Notes: generated from the letters alone by a model not told the origin. A DNA stretch of 14,844 nucleotides from DATIYF01 sp035517775 (GCA_035517775.1 DATIYF010000111.1:1-14844); one strand, 5' to 3'. Numbered from the stretch's first letter, positions 6,521 to 13,819 are shown. A program made the numbers and translations.

Positions 6521-7810
6521 CTAAGCCTTCATTTTTTTCTGCAGCAGATTCAGCAGCGGGCGGTCGAGCAGATGTCCGTGCCAGTTTTCATACTTTATGC
6601 CGGAACGCCCGGTGTCAAGAATGCCGAAGGGGCCGCGAAAGTTCCACAGCGCCCATCCGCTATGTAAGTCGCCGAGCACACTCAGGGTGTCATCAAACCA
6701 GGCCAGAACTACATTGGGCGGCGTGTGCTTGTAGCAACCCATCTCGCCGAAGTGAATGGGAACGCCGTGTGCCGCCAGTCCACCCCATGGCTGAAAGGTT
6801 CGCGCCAGTTCCGCCCGGTCAACGGTTGTGCCGTCTGGCAGCTTGAGCGGCCAGGTGGGTTCTGGCTCAGAACCGGTCAGCATCCCGCGCGCCCACTCGC
6901 AGCGATAGTGCGTCAACTGCACGGGATGATAGGTGTGGCAGCTCTGCATGGCGCCGGTGTCAAACAACGCCGGGATCGGGGCGGTCCCCACCATGTAGCC
7001 GTCGGTCACGACCAGGCGGTGCGGATCTTGCTTGGCAATGGCCGCGATGGCCGCGCGCGCCACGCGGGTGTAATCGGGCGCATGCTGCTGCGCAAACTCC
7101 AGGTCGAAGGGATCGCCTTTGGCATTCTTTGGTTTCATTCCCACCAGCGCCCGGGTGACGACGGGCTCGTTCACCAGATTGAAGCTGAGCTTTTCGCTCG
7201 GGATTCCCTTATAACGGCGGGCGAAGTATGTCCACTGATAGACGAAAGCCTCCAGCATTTTCGGGTCGGTGAAAACGCTGCTCTTCTCTTTGGTCACGTG
7301 AATGCCGGTCAGCGCTTCGTCCATGGTGTCAAGAATGCAGTATCCGGGCGCGCGGTGCAGGCTCACGTTGACGTGAATGCCATATTTTTCTCCCAGCCGA
7401 ATAGCGCGATCAATGGGCTCGACCTGCTTCTCGTGAATCTTGAGCAGGTGGTGCGGGTCGGTCCAGAAGCGGTAATCCATGGGCAGGCGAACCCAGGTGA
7501 AGCCCCAGTCCCGAATCCAGCGGAAGTCCTCCTCCTGAAACATGCCATCGTTTTTGTAGGGGAAGTACTTCATCCAATCCGGGTCGGTGGAGAAATATTC
7601 CAGCAGGTTGAAGCCGAACCATTTTGGATTCTGGGCCGGATCGGACGGGCCGCCCTCGCGATTTTCCAGCAGGGTCTCGATGAAAGTGGTGCGGCCGGAG
7701 AGCCAGGCGGGGCTGGCCAACGCGGCTGCGGCAAGGCCGAAAGACTTGAGCGCAGTTCGGCGGCTTACCGCCGAAGAACGAGGCGAGCCGCGTTTTTCGG
7801 AATGATTCAT
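6521..7810 (-). CDS. Tat-exported glycoside hydrolase family 5 (cellulase-fold) enzyme
   Basis: This is a 429-residue protein. The N-terminus carries a twin-arginine signal (S16-R-R-T-A-L-K-S-F-G, hydrophobic stretch to about 35), so export in folded form is predicted. The rest is a (beta/alpha)8 clan GH-A domain. R108 (VRLPMD) and H152 (SLHRAPGYC) match conserved GH5 positions. E215 in FNLVNEP is the acid/base and E356 in HFGEMG is the nucleophile. W386 or W389 near the end fits the conserved aromatic platform. GH5 includes endoglucanases, mannanases and beta-glucosidases, and the subfamily cannot be assigned by eye. It is last in a five-gene minus-strand run, 25 bases after the MFS porter. 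It probably supplies mono- or oligosaccharides to that porter, which is inference. Confidence 0.92.
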   Translation of the reverse strand: MNHSEKRGSPRSSAVSRRTALKSFGLAAAALASPAWLSGRTTFIETLLENREGGPSDPAQNPKWFGFNLLEYFSTDPDWMKYFPYKNDGMFQEEDFRWIRDWGFTWVRLPMDYRFWTDPHHLLKIHEKQVEPIDRAIRLGEKYGIHVNVSLHRAPGYCILDTMDEALTGIHVTKEKSSVFTDPKMLEAFVYQWTYFARRYKGIPSEKLSFNLVNEPVVTRALVGMKPKNAKGDPFDLEFAQQHAPDYTRVARAAIAAIAKQDPHRLVVTDGYMVGTAPIPALFDTGAMQSCHTYHPVQLTHYRCEWARGMLTGSEPEPTWPLKLPDGTTVDRAELARTFQPWGGLAAHGVPIHFGEMGCYKHTPPNVVLAWFDDTLSVLGDLHSGWALWNFRGPFGILDTGRSGIKYENWHGHLLDRPLLNLLQKKMKA

Positions 7811-7835
7811 CCCAACTCTCGCTCAAACGCCCTGT

Positions 7836-9170
7836 TTAAGCCGGCGCCTTGCGCTGCGAGGTCCAGAACCGGGTGATCTCTTCCAGGGAACGCCCCTTGG
7901 TCTCCGGAACAAGCCAGCCTACCAGAATTACAGTCAGCAGTGCACCGGAACTGAAGCACCAGAAAGTTCCATCCGAGCCCAGTCTCTTCTGCATAATGGG
8001 AAATAACTGATTGCCCAGATACCCGACCAGCCAAAGCGCGGTAGTGGCAATCGACATGGCCCGGCCGCGGACCTTGGTGGGGTAAATCTCCGAAATAATC
8101 ACCCAGCAGGCGACGCCGTTGCCGAACGCGTGCCCGGCGACAAAACTCATCACGAAGACCAGAATCGCCAGGCCGCTGCCGTGCACATGATAGAACCAGC
8201 CGACCAGGGCGAAGGAAATACATTGCACCGCCGTACCCGCGAGGATAAGAGTCTTTCTGCCGGCGCGGTCCACCAGCCACAGGGCAAAAAGAGTGAAGAC
8301 CAGGTTGACCAGACTGACCAGCACAGCCTGGTAGAACGCGTCACCGGTCGCGGTTCCGGCGGAGCGAAAGATTTCCGGCAGAAAAGAAAACAGCGGAGTG
8401 ATGCCACTGATCTGCTGCAGGCCCGCCAGCATGATGCCCAGAAGCAAAGGCCGCCGGAAGGTGGTCAACAGCTCCGAGAGGTGGCCTTCTTCCATGGCCA
8501 GTGAACTTTGGATTTCGGCGGCTTCCGTGGCAGCCGTTTGCGAGCCATTGATCTTAGTCAGCACCTCGAGGGCCTGCTCGCGGCGGCCCACCTTCATGAG
8601 CCAGCGCGGGCTTTCGACCGCGGGCAGAATCATGGCGCCAAACAGAAGCGCGGGCACGAGGCCGGCGAAAAACATCCAGCGCCAGCCGGAGGCGATGTTC
8701 CAGGCTTCATCGCCCATGCGCTGAATGAGCATGTTCACGAAGACGGCGGCGAGAATTCCCACCACGATGCCCAGTTGGTACAGAGTGACGCAGCGGCCGC
8801 GCACCCGGGTGGGAGCAATTTCGGCGATGTAGTTGGGCGAGATGACCGAGGCGGCGCCAATACCCAGGCCGCCGATCAGCCGCCACATCACGAACTGGTG
8901 AAGATTGGCGGCGAACAGCATGCCGACGGAGGAAAGCGCGAAGCATATGGCGCAGAGCGCCAGACCCTTCTTCTTGCCGAGATAGTCAGCCACCGTTCCG
9001 GCCGCGGCGCAGCCGGCGATGCAACCGATCAGGGCGCAGCCGGCGGCCCATCCAATGCCTGCAGCATCCAGATGAAACAGTTCGCTGAGATAACCGATGG
9101 CGCCGCTGATGACAATGTTGTCGTAGCCGAAAAGCAATCCACCCAGGGTGGAAACACTGGCGGCAATCAT
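7836..9170 (-). CDS. MFS sugar porter (sugar/H+ symporter type)
   Basis: From the ATG at 9170 this is 444 residues with 12 predicted membrane helices and sugar-porter signatures: GGLLFGYD (10-17), motif A as D62-Y-L-G-K-K-K, RLIGGLGIG (97-105), EIAPTRVRGR (117-126), VESPRWL (185-191), VDRAGRK (300-306), SEIYPTKVRGR (360-370) and PETKGRS (422-428). The start is uncertain. The ATG lacks a ribosome binding site and leaves the first helix short, whereas an in-frame CTG at 9227 adds 19 residues, has GAGG eight bases upstream and lies one base after the preceding stop. The helix-7 motif is QQISGIT-P-L-F-S-F instead of the usual QQxxGIN with aromatic residues, so substrate choice may differ from XylE/GLUT-like porters. 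It sits between the dehydratase and GH5 genes, consistent with import of the sugar released by the hydrolases. Confidence 0.93.
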   Translation of the reverse strand: MIAASVSTLGGLLFGYDNIVISGAIGYLSELFHLDAAGIGWAAGCALIGCIAGCAAAGTVADYLGKKKGLALCAICFALSSVGMLFAANLHQFVMWRLIGGLGIGAASVISPNYIAEIAPTRVRGRCVTLYQLGIVVGILAAVFVNMLIQRMGDEAWNIASGWRWMFFAGLVPALLFGAMILPAVESPRWLMKVGRREQALEVLTKINGSQTAATEAAEIQSSLAMEEGHLSELLTTFRRPLLLGIMLAGLQQISGITPLFSFLPEIFRSAGTATGDAFYQAVLVSLVNLVFTLFALWLVDRAGRKTLILAGTAVQCISFALVGWFYHVHGSGLAILVFVMSFVAGHAFGNGVACWVIISEIYPTKVRGRAMSIATTALWLVGYLGNQLFPIMQKRLGSDGTFWCFSSGALLTVILVGWLVPETKGRSLEEITRFWTSQRKAPA

Positions 9171-9228
9171 GAGCGGGCCGAGACTTGCCGGTTCGCGAGA
9201 ATTGGAGGGCGGCGCGGAGGGTCTCAGG

Positions 9229-10350
9229 TTATCGGCCTCGTTGTCCCGCTTCTGTCAATGGCTCAGCCGCAGATTGGGAGGATTCCAGCATCGCCTTGAC
9301 CGCCAGAATGAAGCCCAGTGTGTGCGCCATCCCCGCATGCCACGGCGCGGCGCACGACATTTGCGGAGAATGGTCGGGAATGATGACCCCGTCGAAGTGG
9401 TTGCGCTTGAGAATGGAGAGGATGCGCACCATATCCACGTCGCCATCGTCAATAAAGGTTTCGCGATAATAGGGCACCTTGCCGGTCACATTGCGCAGGT
9501 GCAGGTAGGCGATCTTTCCCTGGCGGCTGTAACGGTCCACCGCCTCATGAGCATCGCCTTCGGTCATCTCGGCAATCGTGCCCACGCAAAGCTCGAGCGC
9601 GTTGCTGCGGCTGGGAACCAGATCGAGCAGGCGCTGATACATGTGCGGCTGAAAAACCAGGCGCGGCTGCCCGCGCATGGTAGGCATAGGCGGATCGTCA
9701 GGGTGCGCCGCCAGGCGCACGCCCGATTCTTCGGCAGTCGGAACCACCTCCTCCAGAAATCGCTGCAGCCGCCGCCAGAGTTCTTCATGAGAGATGGCCG
9801 GCAGACTGCCGGCAGGGGCGTTGCGGTCATAAATCATGTTCCAGATCATGCCGTTCGGCACCGGCACGTCTTCCGCCGGGCCATCCATACCCAGGGTCAG
9901 CGCGCCCCCCCGGCCTGAGGGCGTGGTCACCCGGCCGCACACGCCGGCCAGGCTAAAGTTGTAACCGAGCACCGGAATGCCGGCCTCGCCCATGTGGCGA
10001 ATGATGGCTTTCACGTTCTCGATGTGCTGCGGACGCTTTGGCCCGTCGAGAAGAATGTCGTGCCAGTGCGCGGGGTCAATATTCTCGATAGCAGCCAGCT
10101 CCAGCCCGGCGTCTTCGATTTCGCGGCGAAGTTGTTTGAGCTCGGCGACGGTCCAGAGTTTGCTGGGATCGCCCGCAACTCCCCAGGGATCATACTTCGC
10201 CCCCGTCGGCTGGTTGCTGCGCGGATTGGTGGCCGCCTTATTGAAGTAGTCCACCAGGTGGACCACGAGATGCGTACAGCCCGCCTGCCGCGCAAAGTCG
10301 TAGTATTCGCGCGTCAGCATGTGGCGATAAAGGCCAAGGCCAACTTTCAT
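9229..10350 (-). CDS. UxuA-like mannonate dehydratase family protein
   Basis: This 373-residue protein starts at the ATG at 10350, which overlaps the preceding SDR stop (ATGA). The frame stays open for another 126 codons upstream, but that part is the SDR gene in another frame. It has a TIM-barrel sugar-acid dehydratase/isomerase fold. Features shared with UxuA are H216-P-D-D-P-P221, a conserved Cys in ALELCVG (C255), H284-L-R-N-V, the D302-G-D-V-D-M307 motif, and P-D326-H327 near the end. In UxuA the metal is bound by Cys/His/Asp residues of this kind. UxuA converts D-mannonate to 2-keto-3-deoxy-D-gluconate. The C-terminal part (after DHSPQM) and the segment around 130-180 differ from what I recall of enterobacterial UxuA, so another aldonate is possible. 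The SDR partner and downstream porter fit a sugar-acid catabolic operon. Confidence 0.85.
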   Translation of the reverse strand: MKVGLGLYRHMLTREYYDFARQAGCTHLVVHLVDYFNKAATNPRSNQPTGAKYDPWGVAGDPSKLWTVAELKQLRREIEDAGLELAAIENIDPAHWHDILLDGPKRPQHIENVKAIIRHMGEAGIPVLGYNFSLAGVCGRVTTPSGRGGALTLGMDGPAEDVPVPNGMIWNMIYDRNAPAGSLPAISHEELWRRLQRFLEEVVPTAEESGVRLAAHPDDPPMPTMRGQPRLVFQPHMYQRLLDLVPSRSNALELCVGTIAEMTEGDAHEAVDRYSRQGKIAYLHLRNVTGKVPYYRETFIDDGDVDMVRILSILKRNHFDGVIIPDHSPQMSCAAPWHAGMAHTLGFILAVKAMLESSQSAAEPLTEAGQRGR

Positions 10351-11120
10351 AGACGATTTCCAATCCCCGACCCGAAGTCGGCGCTCAGAATCTGGCCGCT
10401 GATCTCGGCGGCCAGCGGAGAACACAAAAATACGAACGCGTCCGCGATGGATTCCGGACTGTTGCGCTTTCCCAGCGATACCCGAAGCACGAATTCGCGG
10501 TAGGCGGGGTCTTCTTCGAAGACTTTGAGCGAGCTTCCGGCCGCGACATTTCCCGGCGAGACCACATTCACGCGAATGCCAAACGACGCGTACTCCAGTG
10601 CCATACAGCGGGCGAAATTCTCGAGCGCGGCTTTCGCCGAGGCATATGACGGAATCAGCGTGTGCGGCACGCGCGCCACGTAAGAAGAGGTAAAGATGAG
10701 ATGTCCGGCAATCTTCCGTTTCACCCACTGCGCGAATACGGCGCGGGTGAGGAAAGTCTGGGCCATAAAGTTGAAGCGGAAGATGCGCTCGAAGTCCGCT
10801 TCCGAAGTGCTCGCGAAAGGATGAAGGCCGCAGCCGCCGGCGTGGCCGAGAACTGTATCCATGTTGGGGAATTGGTCAAAAGCCTCGTCCACGACTGCGG
10901 TCAGCCGCGCGGAGTCGGTGATGTCTAAAGAATAGTAACGGTAGCGATCGCCGCGAATCTGCCAGCCTTCCAGCATTTCCCGGGCTTCATTTTCCGGCTT
11001 GATGTCGAGAAGAATGAGCGTTGCCCCGGCGGCTTGCAATCGCTTTACCATGTGCTCGGCAATCGCGCCCATGGCGCCCGTAACCAGAATGACTTTGCCG
11101 GAAAGGTCAATGTTGATCAT
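10347..11120 (-). CDS. SDR family oxidoreductase coupled to the UxuA-like dehydratase
   Basis: This 257-residue SDR has the catalytic residues S145/S146, Y159 and K163 (YASAK), N117, and the PG motif in VNVVSPGN. Two hallmark motifs deviate. The cofactor loop reads T14-G-A-M-G-A-I-A21 where the last two glycines are normally GIG, and the NNAG motif is replaced by G92-H-A-G95. D39 after beta-2 (LLDIK) suggests NAD(H). Its stop overlaps the dehydratase start (ATGA), and in hexuronate pathways an oxidoreductase makes the mannonate that UxuA dehydrates. Some bacteria use an SDR-type enzyme for that step, so D-mannonate oxidoreductase is a reasonable but unproven guess. The start at 11120 has only a weak GGAA upstream. 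The gene lies 83 bases after the GH39-like gene. Confidence 0.85.
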   Translation of the reverse strand: MINIDLSGKVILVTGAMGAIAEHMVKRLQAAGATLILLDIKPENEAREMLEGWQIRGDRYRYYSLDITDSARLTAVVDEAFDQFPNMDTVLGHAGGCGLHPFASTSEADFERIFRFNFMAQTFLTRAVFAQWVKRKIAGHLIFTSSYVARVPHTLIPSYASAKAALENFARCMALEYASFGIRVNVVSPGNVAAGSSLKVFEEDPAYREFVLRVSLGKRNSPESIADAFVFLCSPLAAEISGQILSADFGSGIGNRL

Positions 11121-11203
11121 AGTTCCGTGGCTCAGTTCTATGGTCCAGCGGCTTCCATCATAGAGTCTTCGGCGAATGCCGCCTAGATGTGGGCCAGCCG
11201 AGG

Positions 11204-12760
11204 TTATCTGCGCTGAAGAACGATCAGCTCCAGACCCGGCGCCGGCAGAGGGTTAGAAATCTCCACCTTGCCGCCCTTGCCCGTGGACTGCTGCACGAGT
11301 GCAAAATTCTGCTCGGGCCCGATGCGGAACCGCTTGATGACGTAGGGCGCCTTTCCCCAGGGAAGGTGATCTACGGTGAGCTCATAGCCGGAAGGGTTCT
11401 TGGCAATTCCGGTTCGGCGGGGAAGAAACTTTAATTTAGAGAAGTCCACGTTGATAAGCGACTGCACCGCGGGCGGGGTCGGCATCTGGTGCGGCTGGTA
11501 GTCAGGCGGGATCTGGTAATTGCTGATGACCACCTGCACGGTTTTCCCGTCGGCCGAGCGCCCGGCCAAAGCGGCGAACCCGAAAGTGTCACTGCCGGTC
11601 ACCTTCAGCCGTTGCGGCGTCGCCAGCATCTCTGCCATCGCCTTGAAAGCATATGCCGTTTTGAAATATTCGCCGTGCAGCCCAAAAAGCCCCATCCAGG
11701 CGGCATCGCCGCGATAGAACTGGGCGCGATCAATTGGGGCATCCTGCAAATAGACCATTACCGCCCCGATGTAAGCCGCGTTGTCAGCCCCTTGCAGGAT
11801 GGCCTTCTCGTCTTCGGTGAAGTCGGCGCTCAGGTTCCACTCGGAAAGAATGCTCTCGGCTTTGGAAAAGCCTTTCGCGTCCAGCAGGCTGCGCAGTTCT
11901 TTGCCGATGCGCACAGCGTCATAGGGATCGGCCGATCCATCCGCATAGGTGTGCCAGGAATAAAAATCAAGCGGCAGCTTATGCGCCGCGCAGTAGTCGA
12001 GAAAGCCCTCGCGGTAGGGGCCGTCGTCCATGGGAATGGCCTTGGTGTCGCCGCCTACCTTAAGGTTCGGGTCCACCGACTTCAGGGCCAGCGCCGTCTT
12101 CTGGTAGAGCGAATAAAACTGCTCGGGAGTTCCCGTCCAGAAAAACTCCGGCTCGTTCCAGAATTCCCAATAGCGAATGTTGTCGTGGAAGCCCGCGTCC
12201 CAGCCCTGGTTGTAATGCATCGCGATGTGCTTCACGATGTCGGCGAACTTGTCGAAGTCCTGCGGAGGATTGCGATTCGCGCCGAAGCTGCGGCCGATGC
12301 GGTAATAGACCTCGGCGCCGCTTTCGCGTATGCCCTCGATGACCGCGTCGGTCGGTCCGAAGCGGTAGCTCTCGGGTTTCTCGGGGTCTGCGCTCCAGTC
12401 AGGAAAAATGATGCTGGCGTTTCCCGCCACCACCAGCTTGGCCCGCTGTTCGTTGTCGGGCACGAGCCAGGTGAGCATGGGGTCGTCATCTGCGAAGCGG
12501 GAATCAATCTCAGTGGGGCCCATGAAGTCGTGGGTCCGCACCATGTCAATGCCCAGGTCCTTGTATTGCTCGATCAGGTTGGGCAGGCCCGCCATCACCG
12601 GAGTCGGCGGGCCGTTCAGGCCCTGAAAGGAACGGATGCGGCCCGCCCCTTCGCTGGCGTTTACACGCAGCGCCCGCGTTTGGGCGGCTGCTGGCAGAAC
12701 AATGGCGGCTAGAAATATGACGGCGAGACAGAGGCGGCAAACGGGATTTCGCATAGTCAT
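11204..12760 (-). CDS. Secreted GH39-like glycoside hydrolase (clan GH-A)
   Basis: I chose the ATG at 12760 (518 residues), ten bases after a GGAGG ribosome binding site. An in-frame GTG at 12796 would place junk before the signal peptide. Residues 1-27 are a Sec signal (VCRLCLAVIFLAAIVLPAAAQ). The (beta/alpha)8 domain shows E203 in EFWNEPEFF as the probable acid/base, E307 in ILSEWNLS as the probable nucleophile, and a conserved DFYSWHTY (265-272), as in GH39 beta-xylosidase/iduronidase-like enzymes. A beta-sandwich-like C-terminal region follows (about 390-518). Other clan GH-A families with WNEP (GH51, GH30) are possible, but the spacing best suits GH39. It is first in the five-gene run, so it likely sets the substrate theme, perhaps a xylan, mannan or uronic-acid-containing polymer. 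The exact specificity is not visible. Confidence 0.85.
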   Translation of the reverse strand: MTMRNPVCRLCLAVIFLAAIVLPAAAQTRALRVNASEGAGRIRSFQGLNGPPTPVMAGLPNLIEQYKDLGIDMVRTHDFMGPTEIDSRFADDDPMLTWLVPDNEQRAKLVVAGNASIIFPDWSADPEKPESYRFGPTDAVIEGIRESGAEVYYRIGRSFGANRNPPQDFDKFADIVKHIAMHYNQGWDAGFHDNIRYWEFWNEPEFFWTGTPEQFYSLYQKTALALKSVDPNLKVGGDTKAIPMDDGPYREGFLDYCAAHKLPLDFYSWHTYADGSADPYDAVRIGKELRSLLDAKGFSKAESILSEWNLSADFTEDEKAILQGADNAAYIGAVMVYLQDAPIDRAQFYRGDAAWMGLFGLHGEYFKTAYAFKAMAEMLATPQRLKVTGSDTFGFAALAGRSADGKTVQVVISNYQIPPDYQPHQMPTPPAVQSLINVDFSKLKFLPRRTGIAKNPSGYELTVDHLPWGKAPYVIKRFRIGPEQNFALVQQSTGKGGKVEISNPLPAPGLELIVLQRR

Positions 12761-12773
12761 CTGGCTTTGACCT

Positions 12774-12812
12774 CCACCACGAGGGCGCGAAGGCACACGA
12801 AGGCAGGCAAGG
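12774..12812. repeat. CACGAAGG-type short repeat tract
   Basis: The sequence CCACCACGAGGG, then CGCGAAGG, CACACGAAGG and CAGGCAAGG repeats a roughly 8-10-base ACGAAGG-like unit three to four times with substitutions. From memory, similar tracts (CACGAAGGACACGAAGG) are scattered in acidobacterial and verrucomicrobial genomes. It lies immediately upstream of the GH39-like gene's ribosome binding site, so it is in the 5' leader of the operon. Confidence 0.5.
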
Positions 12813-13002
12813 CCTTTCCGATCCTCAAGCTTTTTTTGTGAAGACTGCCGAGCGTTCCAAGATACAGCTTCAGCCGGAAGGAATCACGCGGAAAATGGGC
12901 TTCGAGCGTGCTCTCAAGGCGTCGAACGGGCGGCCAGTGCCGGTAAAACATTTGCAGCCGACCTGCGTATCCCCACGTCATCGCTACCGTTCCTCCTTCT
13001 TC

Positions 13003-13022
13003 CATTCTGCGGCCGCAGGATG
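13003..13022. promoter_or_regulatory. Imperfect palindrome, possible operator
   Basis: A 20-base inverted repeat has the perfect 12-base core CTGCGGCCGCAG (13007-13018) and CAT/ATG outer arms with one mismatch pair. It lies about 240 bases upstream of the GH39-like operon start and about 280 bases upstream of the receiver gene, within the divergent intergenic region. It could bind a dimeric regulator or form a hairpin. There is no direct evidence of function. Confidence 0.3.
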
Positions 13023-13304
13023 ACGAGTCGCGGCACGCTCAGCGCCGGGCCTTCGTCGAAGACTTGCGCAAAGTCGCCAAATTGCTCCGGGGCTGAACTG
13101 GCTCTTTCCGCTTCGTGGCTTCCGTACCGAATCAGTGACCTTTTGGTCGCCTGTGGCCCAACCTGCCTTGCTACAGCGGTTTTGCAGAGGCCGTACAGCT
13201 AAGCACGGATTGCCAATCCCGCCCACTGAAAGTTAAACAGGTTGTTCACACGGAAAAGCTGAAAGGTATCTCGATTTCAGCGTCTTGAAATACTCGAGGA
13301 GCTT

Positions 13305-13709
13305 ATGGAGGCCCGCGACGGGGTTCTCATCGCGTGTTCAGATGCGGCACATAGAGAAACACTCTCTGACATCCTGAAACTTTGGGCCATGGAGGCGACC
13401 TTTGTCTCCACGGTAGAGGAAGTTCGGGCGCTCCTGGAGCGCCAGGCTCCCGCGCTGGTCATTTGCGAGGACCAACTCGACGGAGGCAGCTGTCTGGAGG
13501 TGCTGGACGTGCTTTCTGCGGCCAAGTCCGGGGCGCGCGTCGTGGCCCTGGTTCGCACCGAATCCAGCTACTCGGAGGCCCGCCAGCGCGGAGCTTTCGA
13601 CGCGATTCCCCTGCCCTTACGGCGTTCTGACCTGCAATGGGCCCTGATTCGGGCCGTGCAGGCCAAAACGCCGGCGCCCCGCAAGACCAGCGTGACGGTG
13701 CGGCCTTGA
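13305..13709 (+). CDS. Degenerate single-domain receiver (pseudo-response regulator)
   Basis: This 134-residue protein starts at ATG with GAGGAG three bases upstream. The length and alternating pattern fit one CheY-like receiver domain: beta-1 VLIACS, acidic D13, beta-3 ALVICED (50-56), beta-4 ARVVALV (77-83), and G96-A-F-D ... P104-L. The phospho-acceptor position seems to be E55 in CED-Q-L rather than Asp. The conserved Lys before Pro in beta-5 is L103 (IPLPL), and the beta-4 Thr/Ser position is V83. Phosphorylation by the usual chemistry is therefore unlikely, and the protein may act as a constitutive or phosphorylation-independent partner-binding domain. A short basic tail (121-134) follows, with no DNA-binding domain. 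No kinase gene is adjacent, and a strong terminator follows 110 bases after the stop, so it is probably transcribed alone. Confidence 0.75.
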   Translation: MEARDGVLIACSDAAHRETLSDILKLWAMEATFVSTVEEVRALLERQAPALVICEDQLDGGSCLEVLDVLSAAKSGARVVALVRTESSYSEARQRGAFDAIPLPLRRSDLQWALIRAVQAKTPAPRKTSVTVRP

Positions 13710-13744
13710 AATCGGGCCTGATTACACGAAATCACCCCTCGAAC

Positions 13745-13760
13745 TACAGTGTCCACTGTA
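13745..13760. promoter_or_regulatory. 16-base palindrome, operator candidate
   Basis: TACAGTG (13745-13751) and CACTGTA (13754-13760) are perfect inverted repeats separated by TC. The TACA...TGTA ends recall BlaI/MecI-type operators. It lies 36 bases after the receiver gene stop and 60 bases before the terminator stem. No gene starts nearby on either strand. Confidence 0.45.
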
Positions 13761-13819
13761 TTGCCGGGACCGCCGAGTATTCTTAGGCTGGAAACACCAG
13801 AAAAAACCGACGCGAAGCT

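Larger units (their letters stand above)
12761..13304. other. Intergenic region between divergent genes, no supported gene
   Basis: These 544 bases separate the GH39-like gene (minus) from the receiver gene (plus). They hold the GGAGG site for the former (around 12770-12774), a run of short CACGAAGG-type repeats (12774-12812), a T7 tract (12831-12837), an imperfect 20-base palindrome (13003-13022, core CTGCGGCCGCAG), and a small GACC-TTTT-GGTC hairpin (13137-13148). Short frames here have no recognisable protein features. Promoters for both neighbours must lie here, but I could not place them reliably. Confidence 0.6.

Noticed and set aside
6725..7876. 383-codon plus-strand frame
   Set aside because: It is antisense to the GH5 gene, which has clear catalytic motifs and a Tat signal. 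Long antisense frames are expected in GC-rich coding DNA.
8508..9299. 263-codon plus-strand frame
   Set aside because: It is antisense to the MFS porter. Its composition (Gly, His, Asp and Gln rich) reflects the complement of membrane-helix codons.
10351..10728. 126-codon N-terminal extension of the UxuA-like frame
   Set aside because: It lies wholly within the SDR gene in another frame, has basic low-complexity composition with no domain, and the ATG at 10350 in the ATGA overlap gives the natural family start.
11489..12712. 407-codon plus-strand frame
   Set aside because: It is antisense to the GH39-like gene. The translation has no domain pattern.
12757..13005. Minus-strand frame of up to 82 codons upstream of the GH39-like gene (an internal ATG at 12981 has GGAGG ten bases upstream)
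   Set aside because: It has a fair ribosome binding site but no recognisable features. Its end is simply the CACGAAGG repeat translated, and it overlaps the GH39-like gene's ribosome binding site and start. A tiny leader peptide cannot be excluded.
13190..13245. Possible tRNA-like sequence near the receiver gene
   Set aside because: No cloverleaf could be built. The acceptor stem and T-arm consensus are absent on both strands.
13761..13783. Promoter TTGCCG / TATTCT next to the palindrome
   Set aside because: The spacing is only 11 bases, far from the usual 17, and each box matches the consensus poorly.
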